Part shown: piece by piece, positions 40,854 through 48,553 of the stretch
Layout of the letters: each line of letters begins with the position of its first letter
How positions within the stretch are numbered: position 1 is the first letter of the stretch
From: Acinetobacter sp. ANC 4173
GTDB lineage: Bacteria > Pseudomonadota > Gammaproteobacteria > Pseudomonadales > Moraxellaceae
Direction: 5' to 3'
NCBI RefSeq assembly: GCF_004331255.1
Contig: NZ_SJOF01000002.1
Coordinates: 62,001 to 126,000, forward strand
Length of the DNA: 64,000 nucleotides
The notes under the pieces: model-generated
Databases searched by the model: none
Told to the model about the DNA's origin: nothing
Seen by the model: the letters and a program-made list of their open reading frames with translations, nothing else
Made by a program: the position numbers and the translations under genes

Positions 40854-42194
40854 ATGAGAACAATTGAAGTAAATCAGATTATTAATCGGGAGAAACTCTC
40901 CCCCCTACAATGGCTCGTTTTTATACTGGGTTTTTTGGTCTTTTTCTGCGATGGCCTAGATACAGGAATTATTGGCTTTATTGCACCTGCTTTACTGGAT
41001 GATTGGGGGATTAGCAAACCACAATTAGCACCCGTACTCAGTGCCGCATTGGTTGGTATGTCAATTGGTGCGATTATCTCAGGCCCCCTATCCGATAAGT
41101 TTGGTCGTAAAGGCATTATTGTCACAACCACACTTCTGTTTTCAGTGTTTACCATTCTTTGTGGCTTTGCCAACTCTACCCAAGAACTGATGATTTACCG
41201 TTTTATTACGGGGGTTGGATTAGGTGCAGCCATGCCAAACATCAGTACCATGGTGTCTGAATATATGCCCGTTAAGCGCAAAGCCTTTCTCACAGGACTC
41301 GCAGGTTGTGGTTTTATGTTAGGCATTTCTTGTGGTGGAGTATTGTCCGCCTATTTACTTGAAGGATTTGGTTGGTCGAAAGTCATTATTCTGGGCGGTA
41401 GTATTCCTTTGCTATTGGTCATTGCATTACTGCTTGCTTTACCTGAATCGACACAATCGCTGATTGCACGCAACCGCCAAGATAAAGCACTCGCCATCTT
41501 AGAAAAAATTCAAGGACATCCGTTTAGCGAACCTGTGAAACTGGTGTTGCCACAAACCGAAACCACCAATGAAAATCCTGTAAAAATTGTATTGGGTAAA
41601 TATTTGTGGGGTTCTAGCATGTTGTGGTTGTGCTGTTTTACCAGCCTCTTGGTGTTTTATCTTTTAACCAGTTGGATGCCAACCATTTTAAAAACGGCGG
41701 GCTTTAGTACACAACAATTTAGCTTAATTGCCGCAATTTTCCCTTTTGGTGGTGTGATTGGCGCAACCATCATGGGTTGGTATATGGATAAGGTGAATCC
41801 AACCACCGTAATCAAATATGCTTATCTCATCGCATTCGGCTTATTCCTTGTTGCGGGTGTAGTCAGCTCAAATATTTTATTGCTCGGCATCACCATTTTC
41901 TTGATTGGCGCATTACTTGCTGGCGCGCAATCTTCACTCCTACCATTGGCAACCCTGTTCTATCCAGCCGTTTGTCGCGCAGTTGGCGTGTCTTGGATGC
42001 ATGGCATCGGACGGATTGGTGCAATCTTAGGGGCATTCTTTGGTTCACTTATATTCACCTTTAACTTAAGTTTAGGTGGCATCTTCTTTATACTGGCCAT
42101 CCCCACTTTTATTTCATTTATGGCTTTAACCTTAAAAGTCATCTATGAAAAATCCAAATCTAAAGCAATCTATAACTTAGAAAATTCGGTCTAA
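40854..42194 (+). CDS. Aromatic acid:H+ symporter, MFS (AAHS family)
   Basis: This 446-residue transporter has twelve membrane helices and the AAHS features FCDGLDTGIIGFIAPALLDDWG in helix 1 (the charged DxLD motif) and SGPLSDKFGRKG in loop 2-3. It also has the conserved RFITGVGLGAAMPNISTMVSEY of helix 4. Relatives (BenK, PcaK, VanK, MucK) import aromatic acids or muconate. Divergent placement from the indole-like operon suggests uptake of anthranilate or a related acid. A GGAAG ribosome binding site precedes it and a strong terminator follows. Confidence 0.86.
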   Translation: MRTIEVNQIINREKLSPLQWLVFILGFLVFFCDGLDTGIIGFIAPALLDDWGISKPQLAPVLSAALVGMSIGAIISGPLSDKFGRKGIIVTTTLLFSVFTILCGFANSTQELMIYRFITGVGLGAAMPNISTMVSEYMPVKRKAFLTGLAGCGFMLGISCGGVLSAYLLEGFGWSKVIILGGSIPLLLVIALLLALPESTQSLIARNRQDKALAILEKIQGHPFSEPVKLVLPQTETTNENPVKIVLGKYLWGSSMLWLCCFTSLLVFYLLTSWMPTILKTAGFSTQQFSLIAAIFPFGGVIGATIMGWYMDKVNPTTVIKYAYLIAFGLFLVAGVVSSNILLLGITIFLIGALLAGAQSSLLPLATLFYPAVCRAVGVSWMHGIGRIGAILGAFFGSLIFTFNLSLGGIFFILAIPTFISFMALTLKVIYEKSKSKAIYNLENSV

Positions 42195-42216
42195 CCCATT
42201 TATATATTGCATTAAA

Positions 42217-42249
42217 AAACCCCTGATGAAATTTCTCAATCAGGGGTTT
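42217..42249. terminator. Bidirectional terminator between the MFS and AraC genes
   Basis: A perfect 11-bp stem (AAACCCCTGAT / ATCAGGGGTTT, 11-base loop) separates the convergent genes, with A/T runs on both sides. Confidence 0.88.
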
Positions 42250-42264
42250 CTTATATCTCATCAT

Positions 42265-43254
42265 TTATTCACGTGACTTATTTTTAGTTTCACTTGGCTT
42301 TTCACCAAACTCCTCTTTATAGTCTTGGGAAAAACGACTGAGGTGGGTAAAACCCCAATCATAAGCCAATTTTGAAATCGATAACTTAGCATTCATATTG
42401 GCATGACTTAAAATTTTATAAATTTGCTGCAAGCGATATTTGCGCAGAAAGGACATCGGGCTAGTACCATAATATTGCTGAAACTCATCGTACAGTTTTG
42501 ACTTTGAAACACCTGCCAAACGTTGTAAATCATCAGCACGAATATCTTCATGTGCATGTTCAATAATGAAATTTCTAACTTTGCGAATATAAACAGGCTC
42601 TTGTTGCTGTGCCTGTACTTTTAATGCCGCAGAATAATTATGCTCCTGAGAAAGCAATAACGCTTTAATCACAAAATTTTCATAATCATCGGACAGCATT
42701 TGCAAGCCAAAAAAACCATTATTCTGTGCATTAAACTGCAAGAAATTTTGGATGTTTTTCCACCATACATGAATTAATTGAGTCGAATCGATGTGCATTT
42801 CTGGATTAAAAATAATGGGCTGATCAATGGACTGATTCAATAAATCTGCTAAAACCATATGCATACTTCGCTCAGGAATCACGACCTGTAATTTCTGGCA
42901 ATCACGGTTAATAACCAATTCCTGACAATCATTATTCGAGACAATTAACCCTCTATTCTCATCTGAAACATAATTTTCACCACGAATAGTTAGGGCCTGT
43001 TTCCCCTGTAAAGGCAAGCTAATACTATAGGCTTTTAAATTGGAAATATTGATGGCGACATTTGCACCATAACGAATCGTGCCAATCGCCATTTTTCGAT
43101 TGGGCAAACGCATACCATCGTAATGAAAATCTAAGGTATCGCGTGCACTTGTATCCAAACGATGTTCGCCACAAATGCTCGACATTAAATTCTGAGCAAA
43201 ATCTGCTTGCCGAGAATAGTGGTTCACATTCATCTGTTGGCTGAGTGATGTCAT
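42265..43254 (-). CDS. AraC/XylS-family regulator, downstream-flanking copy
   Basis: This 329-residue protein has an N-terminal sensor domain (about 40-210) and a C-terminal double HTH: IRADDLQRLAGVSKSKLYDEFQQYYG and ISKLAYDWGFTHLSRFSQDYKEEFGEKPSE. The overall plan equals that of the AraC gene at 34390, and both share the WGFTHLxRFSQxYK helix. It is the better candidate for control of the indole-like operon because it is next to the transporter, but this is inference. About 300 bases of AT-rich sequence precede it with no clear operator. Confidence 0.82.
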   Translation of the reverse strand: MTSLSQQMNVNHYSRQADFAQNLMSSICGEHRLDTSARDTLDFHYDGMRLPNRKMAIGTIRYGANVAINISNLKAYSISLPLQGKQALTIRGENYVSDENRGLIVSNNDCQELVINRDCQKLQVVIPERSMHMVLADLLNQSIDQPIIFNPEMHIDSTQLIHVWWKNIQNFLQFNAQNNGFFGLQMLSDDYENFVIKALLLSQEHNYSAALKVQAQQQEPVYIRKVRNFIIEHAHEDIRADDLQRLAGVSKSKLYDEFQQYYGTSPMSFLRKYRLQQIYKILSHANMNAKLSISKLAYDWGFTHLSRFSQDYKEEFGEKPSETKNKSRE

Positions 43255-43520
43255 ATCCTTTTCACCTAGCTAAGACCCTGTTACTTAAAACAGCAACTTT
43301 TATGCCAATCAAAATCCTTCGATTGGTCATTCTTCTATCCTTTCATTGAAACTATATATCAAGACAGAATCTTTTTCTTTTTTTAAATGAAAAAGTTAAT
43401 TTTGTGAAATACTTCTAGAGTATATTTTTATATCAAACTGATTCAGCCCGTTTGTTTTTGTTATATTTTTTCAGGGATTGATGAACAAATACATTTCTTT
43501 GTATTAAATTATAGGCAGAT
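43255..43520. other. AT-rich gap between the AraC gene and the hiuH terminator
   Basis: No gene, repeat or RNA was recognised in these 266 bases; the AraC promoter presumably lies here. Confidence 0.5.
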
Positions 43521-43546
43521 AAAAGGGCTAGTTTTACCAGCCCTTT
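43521..43546 (-). terminator. Terminator after the glcG-hiuH operon
   Basis: On the minus strand AAAGGGCT / AGCCCTTT form an 8-bp stem with a 9-base loop, followed by TTTTAT, 6 bases after the hiuH stop. Confidence 0.78.
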
Positions 43547-43552
43547 AGATTA

Positions 43553-43954
43553 TTAATTACCTCGATAGGTCGAGTATCCATAGGGACTTAATAACAAGGG
43601 AATGTGGTAGTGACTGACACTGCCATCAACTTTGAAGATAACTGGGACCTCTGGGAAAAAAGTGCTCTGATTATTCTTTTTGAACCAGTCTCCTGTTTTG
43701 AACGTAACCTTATAAATTCCTTGTGCCAACGGCTGATTTTCAGGAAAAAGCGCCGTAATACGACCATTTGGTCCTGTAACTTGCTGATTCAGCTTCACCC
43801 AGTGATTACCCGAACTCTTTTCCAGTACCACCTCAACATCAGCTGAAGGTAAACCGTTTTCTAGATTTAACACATGCACACTTAATGGGTTATTTTGTGC
43901 AAACGCCATTGATGCCAATAACAGTGTTGAGAGTGGTAAAAATTGCTTAAACAT
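43553..43954 (-). CDS. hiuH: Periplasmic 5-hydroxyisourate hydrolase (transthyretin-like)
   Basis: From ATG 43954 the protein has 133 residues with a signal peptide (cleavage after AFA). The mature part starts QNNPLSVHVLNLENGLPSADV, close to E. coli HiuH (YedX). HIUases hydrolyse 5-hydroxyisourate in urate breakdown. The C-terminus reads YGYSTYRGN, where the family normally ends YRGS, so the last residue differs. The frame extends 38 codons upstream into glcG but the signal peptide fixes the start. It is 10 bases after glcG. In E. coli hiuH sits beside hprRS, and an HprRS-like system is close here too. Confidence 0.88.
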   Translation of the reverse strand: MFKQFLPLSTLLLASMAFAQNNPLSVHVLNLENGLPSADVEVVLEKSSGNHWVKLNQQVTGPNGRITALFPENQPLAQGIYKVTFKTGDWFKKNNQSTFFPEVPVIFKVDGSVSHYHIPLLLSPYGYSTYRGN

Positions 43955-43964
43955 AATGGAATCC

Positions 43965-44456
43965 TTAACGATTAAAACTAGACTGAATGGCTGCCTCAGC
44001 ACAATACTGATCATTTTTGGCGCCTCCTGCACCCGCAACCCCAATTGCACCGACCACCTGATTTTCATAACGCACTGGTAAACCGCCTCCTAACAACAGC
44101 AAATTAGGTAAAGTGGTTAAATTTTTTGCATCACTGTTTTCATGGGCATTTTGACTTAATAACAAGGTCGCTGTTTTGGTCGATAACGCGGTATAGGCTT
44201 TCTTTTCGGCCGCGCCCAAATTATGGGGGCCGACATTTTCATGCCTACTCGCCATCAAGGTATTTCCACCCCGATCAACCACGACCACTGCAATGTTGTG
44301 CTGTATTTTTTGACAAGCAGCTACTGCGGCATCAACAAGGGCGTGTGCAGCTTTGGAATCGAGTGAATAAACTTGATTCAATTGAACGGTTTGTGCAAAA
44401 GTACTGCTACTCATCAGCATTACTGTTAAAACAAGCCCTTTGAGATCGTTCATCAT
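43965..44456 (-). CDS. Exported GlcG/HbpS-family protein (DUF336)
   Basis: This 163-residue protein has a signal peptide (cleavage after TFA) and the GlcG/HbpS domain: LVDAAVAACQKIQHNIAVVVVDRGGNTLMASRHENVGP and AEKKAYTALSTKTATL. The C-terminal half has GGGLPVRYENQVVGAIGVAGAGG. HbpS binds haem and senses redox stress in Streptomyces; most family members have no known role. It is in one operon with hiuH and diverges from the two-component genes. Link to periplasmic oxidative chemistry is inferred. Confidence 0.8.
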   Translation of the reverse strand: MMNDLKGLVLTVMLMSSSTFAQTVQLNQVYSLDSKAAHALVDAAVAACQKIQHNIAVVVVDRGGNTLMASRHENVGPHNLGAAEKKAYTALSTKTATLLLSQNAHENSDAKNLTTLPNLLLLGGGLPVRYENQVVGAIGVAGAGGAKNDQYCAEAAIQSSFNR

Positions 44457-44510
44457 GATTGCCCCGAATTAAGTTTTACAAAATCTTATACAACCTGAAT
44501 GATTTGAAGC

Positions 44511-44538
44511 ATGACAATCACATTACAAAGTTGTCATC
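44511..44538. promoter_or_regulatory. HprR/CusR-like box in the glcG/response-regulator promoter region
   Basis: CATTACAAAGTTGTCATC at 44521-44538 matches the E. coli HprR/CusR box CATTACAAAATTGTAATG, as I remember it, at 15 of 18 positions. An overlapping inverted repeat ATGACAA (44511-44517) / TTGTCAT (44531-44537) adds symmetry. It lies 7 bases before the regulator gene and 55 bases from glcG, consistent with joint control. Confidence 0.7.
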
Positions 44539-44544
44539 TTCAAA

Positions 44545-45231
44545 ATGAGTCTGAGCAAAATGTGTATTCTAATTATCGAAGATGAAGTGAAGATCGCCTC
44601 ATATCTGGTGAAGGGCTTAAATGAATCTGGCTATGCCGCTGAATGTGTTCATTCCGGGCTAGAAGGCTTGGAAAAACTAAAAATGCAACCTTATACCTTG
44701 GTCATATTAGATGTGATGCTGCCCGATATTAATGGCTGGGCAGTCTTAAAAGTATTGCGTCAATTTTCCCATATACCCGTGATTTTTCTCACCGCCAAAG
44801 ACCAGATTATTGATAGGGTCAAAGGTCTGGAACTAGGTGCCGATGACTATCTGGCCAAACCTTTTTCATATATTGAATTACTCGCGCGCATTAAAAGCTT
44901 GCTGAGACGGCAACAGTATGTTCAGGAAAACGAGCTATGGATGGGCAACTTAAAAATGGACTTAATCCATCATAAAGTTTGGCGTCATGAGCAGTTAATT
45001 GAACTCAGTAAAAAGGAGTTTAATTTATTGCACTTTATGCTACGGCACCCAAATGAAATTATTACGCGCAGGCAAATTGCTTCCGAGGTTTGGCATATCA
45101 ATTTTGATACCGATACAAATTTTATTGATGTCGCAGTACGACGCTTACGCAGTAAAATTGACGAGGGACATGAGATAAAATTAATTCATACTGTCCGTGG
45201 CTTGGGCTATAAAATTTCGGTTGAAGCATAA
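44545..45231 (+). CDS. OmpR-family response regulator, HprR/CusR-like
   Basis: This 228-residue regulator has a receiver domain with acidic residues Glu12 and Asp13 and phosphoacceptor Asp56 (VILDVMLPD), and Lys in YLAKPF. The winged-helix DNA-binding domain (about 130-225) contains ASEVWHINFDTDTNFIDVAVRRLRSKID, close to E. coli HprR and CusR. HprR responds to hydrogen peroxide or reactive chlorine, CusR to copper; which applies here cannot be told. The stop shares bases with the kinase start (TAATG). ATG at 44560 is an alternative start. Confidence 0.87.
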   Translation: MSLSKMCILIIEDEVKIASYLVKGLNESGYAAECVHSGLEGLEKLKMQPYTLVILDVMLPDINGWAVLKVLRQFSHIPVIFLTAKDQIIDRVKGLELGADDYLAKPFSYIELLARIKSLLRRQQYVQENELWMGNLKMDLIHHKVWRHEQLIELSKKEFNLLHFMLRHPNEIITRRQIASEVWHINFDTDTNFIDVAVRRLRSKIDEGHEIKLIHTVRGLGYKISVEA

Positions 45232-46610
45232 TGTTTAAGCCCATTCGCTCTTTAGAACTCCGATTAACGCTATTGGTTACAGGGTGTGCTGCAATGGTCT
45301 TGTGCGCTGTAGCATTTATGACCTATCTGGGTATTAACCAGATTTTAATTGCTCAGCAAGATAGGGCTTTGGTTGAACGAATTGAGCGACTGGAAATTTT
45401 GCTGCAAGACAGCAGCAATATTGAACAGATTATCGCTCGCCCGAAGCTGTATCAAAACATGTTGGGAAATCAGGATAATTTGTTTTTATTGATTCAGGGC
45501 AATCAGATTCTCATCAACATCAATCCTCTTGGCATTCCGCTGCCTGAATTTACCCATCAGCCCCAAATTCAATTCCAAGATTTATCGGCTCATACTTACC
45601 CCACCCGTATTGCTTGGAAAACCATTCAAATCAATCAGCAGCCCTATGTGTTAATTGCAGGCAAACAGTGGTCTGAACGTTTAGCTATCATCTCGCCTTT
45701 TCAAAAACGTCTTTTCATTTATGTATTTACAGGCATCTTAGCCATTTTCATACTCTGTACGATTGCTAGCCGTCTGGGATTGAACGCATTAAGAACTCTG
45801 CGAGAACAGACTCATGCCATTAATATTCACAAACTTGAGCAGCGACTCAATCTGATTCATCCCCCTCAAGAGATTGAACAACTAGCATCCGATATCAACG
45901 CCATGCTTGATCGTATTGAAATGGGATATAGCCAACTGAATCGCTTCTCTGAAGACATTGCGCATGAATTTAGAACCCCATTGAATAATTTAATTGGGCA
46001 AACCGAAATTTTACTCATGAGTGAACGTAGTCCTGCACAGTATCAGGAACTCTTGATTTCCAACTTGGAGGACTATCAACGTTTAAAACGAATGATTGAC
46101 AGCATGTTATTTCTCGCCCGCGCAGATGCACACAAAGTTTGCTTAAACAAACAGAAAATTCAGCTTCAATCATTTATAGAAGATATATTCAGTATTTTCG
46201 AGTATCAAGCTGAAGAGCAACACTGCAATTTTGTTTTAAGGCTTGAAGCGACTGAGCTATCGGCAGATCCAGAACTGTTACAACAAGCGCTATATAATCT
46301 GATATCAAATGCACTCATTCACGGCGGCAATTACCGAACTATTTATGTGCTTAGCCACCGAAAGAACATTAATAATATGCAGATGATTACATTATCTGTG
46401 ATCACCAGTGGTTTAGAAGTTGCCCCTGAACATTTGCCTCATCTCTTTGAGCGTTTTTATCAGTGCAGCTCCAGCAGACAAAGCCCTCATCAAACGGGTG
46501 GTTTAGGCCTATCGATTGTGGCATCCATTTTGACGCTTCATCAGGGAATGTATCAGGCAATCAATAGCGCAGAAGGTATCTGTTTTGAACTGCTATTCCC
46601 AGAGGTGTGA
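45231..46610 (+). CDS. Membrane sensor histidine kinase, HprS/CusS-like
   Basis: This 459-residue kinase has two membrane helices (about 12-35 and 160-182) around a periplasmic domain of about 125 residues, then a HAMP segment. The H-box SEDIAHEFRTPLNNL has His245, and N-, G- and F-like motifs follow (NLISNALIHGG, HLFERFYQ, GGLGLSIV). The H-box matches CusS/HprS type. The stop-start overlap with the regulator shows coupling. No metal-binding pattern is obvious in the periplasmic loop, and I see no cysteine in it, which argues against simple thiol sensing. Confidence 0.87.
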   Translation: MFKPIRSLELRLTLLVTGCAAMVLCAVAFMTYLGINQILIAQQDRALVERIERLEILLQDSSNIEQIIARPKLYQNMLGNQDNLFLLIQGNQILININPLGIPLPEFTHQPQIQFQDLSAHTYPTRIAWKTIQINQQPYVLIAGKQWSERLAIISPFQKRLFIYVFTGILAIFILCTIASRLGLNALRTLREQTHAINIHKLEQRLNLIHPPQEIEQLASDINAMLDRIEMGYSQLNRFSEDIAHEFRTPLNNLIGQTEILLMSERSPAQYQELLISNLEDYQRLKRMIDSMLFLARADAHKVCLNKQKIQLQSFIEDIFSIFEYQAEEQHCNFVLRLEATELSADPELLQQALYNLISNALIHGGNYRTIYVLSHRKNINNMQMITLSVITSGLEVAPEHLPHLFERFYQCSSSRQSPHQTGGLGLSIVASILTLHQGMYQAINSAEGICFELLFPEV

Positions 46611-46623
46611 TCCATATTTGTCC

Positions 46624-47337
46624 TTATTTCATCTCGTGTTTGGAATCACTCTGAATTCTCCCATCCACCAGATTAATGGTCCGATCACAGGTTGCCGATA
46701 ATCTAGGATCATGAGTCACCAATAAGACTGCACAGTCATGTTCGCGATGTACTTTACGAAATAATTCAAACATTTCCGCAGCAGTTTGAGTATCCAGATT
46801 ACCTGTCGGTTCATCGGCCAACAATAGTGCAGGCTGAGTAATCAGTGCACGTGCAATCGCCACGCGCTGCTGCTGCCCTCCAGAAAGCTCATTCGGTTTA
46901 CGGTCAGCGAACTTACCTAACCCTACGGCGGCCAATAATTCATGGGCATATTGCAACGCAGATTGATCTGGTTTTCCTTGCTTCAGCATTAATGGCATGA
47001 GCACATTATTTAAGGCAGTAAAAGCCTGTATAAGATGATGGAACTGAAACACAAAACCTATACTATTGCCACGTAACGCTGTCCGAGCCGTGTCATCCAT
47101 ACGGCTTGTCGCCTGCCCCAACAAGTACAACTCACCACGACTAGGCTGATCTAATAAGCCGAGAATATTCAGTAAAGTACTTTTGCCTGAACCAGAAGGA
47201 CCAATTAATGCAGCAAAGTCATTCCGTTGAATACACAGGTCAATCCCATGTAATACCTCCACTTCATTAGGCTGCCCAACGTTGTAGGACTTTCGCAATG
47301 CTTCTAAACGCAGTACTTCCTGAGATGGATCAAACAT
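46624..47337 (-). CDS. ABC transporter ATP-binding protein (MacB/LolD/DevA-like)
   Basis: From ATG 47337 the protein has 237 residues with Walker A GPSGSGKST, the Q-loop QFHHL, signature LSGGQQQRVAIARAL and Walker B LLLADEPTGNLD. It is the ATPase of a MacB-type (FtsX-like) exporter. The start overlaps the permease stop by 8 bases. The ATPase is separate from the permease, as in LolD/E and cyanobacterial DevBCA, unlike one-piece MacB. It ends 14 bases from the convergent kinase gene. Confidence 0.9.
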   Translation of the reverse strand: MFDPSQEVLRLEALRKSYNVGQPNEVEVLHGIDLCIQRNDFAALIGPSGSGKSTLLNILGLLDQPSRGELYLLGQATSRMDDTARTALRGNSIGFVFQFHHLIQAFTALNNVLMPLMLKQGKPDQSALQYAHELLAAVGLGKFADRKPNELSGGQQQRVAIARALITQPALLLADEPTGNLDTQTAAEMFELFRKVHREHDCAVLLVTHDPRLSATCDRTINLVDGRIQSDSKHEMK

Positions 47338-48553
47338 GACGAATTGCCTCCACAGGATCAAGTGCAGCAGCCCGACGGGATGGTATTGCAGCAGCCAAAA
47401 CCCCTGTCAAAGTCGCCAAAAATAATGCCGACAAGATAAGCTTGATTGAAATCGAAATATAAAACAAACCAGGACCAAACTGGTTAAATCCCCAGATCAA
47501 AGCATAACTGACTACACTACCAAGTATCGAACCAAGCAGACCAAAAATTGCCCCCTGAAACAAGAAAACTCTTAAAATTTGCGCTTGCGTCGCCCCCGTC
47601 GCACGTAAAATACCGATTTCCCGAGTCCGTTGCACCACACTCACCGACATCACACTGGCAATACCAAAAGCGACTGAAATCCCCACAAAAACAATAATCA
47701 TGTTGGTCGAAAGGCTCTGAGCGGTAATCGCATTCATTAATTGAGCATTGGTTTCAATCCAGCTTTCTGCTTTTAATCCTGTCAGGCGTCCGACTTGCGA
47801 GGCAATTTGATCCGCCTGAAAAATATTCTGAATCGTCAGATCAATCACGGTCACGCCACCCGGCAAATTAAGTAAAGATTGTGCCTGTTTCAAATCCAGA
47901 TAGACATAGCGCGCATCCAATTCACGCACGCCCAGTTCAAATATTCCAGAGATGTTCACCACTGCATTTTTCTGCTGTCCAGTGTCTAACCTTAATTTGC
48001 TCCCGACTTGCACACCCAAATCTTTGGCCAATTGACGCCCAATTAATACATTATCCGCACTGACTCGTAATTCACCACTCACCATATATTGCTTTAACGG
48101 AATAATCTGTTGATAACGTTCAAGATTGATACCAACCAATGCAACCGATTGAATCGCATCTCCGCGCTGTACAAATGCAGGACCAGAGACCACAGGAGAA
48201 ACCGCCGTCAACACTGGCAACTGATCTAAGGTCTCAGTAATCTGCTGCCAATTATTAATAGAGCGTAAGCGCTGCGCACGCTTATCTTCTTGTAACAACT
48301 GAAGTGTTCCTGCTGCTGGCGGCACAATGTGATTCACCTCATCTGGTGAGAGCAAACGAATATGCGCCTGCGTCCCTAAAGTCCTTTCTACAATATTCGA
48401 TTGTAAGCCCTGAATTAAGGCGCTAATGAACACAATGACTGCTACCCCCACCGCGACGCCAATGGTAATCATCATCGACTGTGTGCGACCCTCTCGCAAA
48501 AAACTGATTGCGATGGTCCACTCTGTCCAAAGTCGCCCAAAAAAGTTTTTCAA
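47330..48553 (-). CDS. ABC transporter permease, FtsX/MacB-PCD family (DevC-like)
   Basis: This 407-residue membrane protein has one N-terminal helix (about 20-45), a large periplasmic MacB_PCD domain (about 50-275) and three C-terminal helices with the VVQRTREIGILRATGATQAQIL coupling segment. It forms the membrane part of a MacAB/DevBCA-like exporter. It overlaps the adaptor gene by 4 bases and the ATPase gene by 8, so the three are a tight operon (adaptor-permease-ATPase). The substrate is unknown. Confidence 0.88.
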   Translation of the reverse strand: MKNFFGRLWTEWTIAISFLREGRTQSMMITIGVAVGVAVIVFISALIQGLQSNIVERTLGTQAHIRLLSPDEVNHIVPPAAGTLQLLQEDKRAQRLRSINNWQQITETLDQLPVLTAVSPVVSGPAFVQRGDAIQSVALVGINLERYQQIIPLKQYMVSGELRVSADNVLIGRQLAKDLGVQVGSKLRLDTGQQKNAVVNISGIFELGVRELDARYVYLDLKQAQSLLNLPGGVTVIDLTIQNIFQADQIASQVGRLTGLKAESWIETNAQLMNAITAQSLSTNMIIVFVGISVAFGIASVMSVSVVQRTREIGILRATGATQAQILRVFLFQGAIFGLLGSILGSVVSYALIWGFNQFGPGLFYISISIKLILSALFLATLTGVLAAAIPSRRAAALDPVEAIRHV

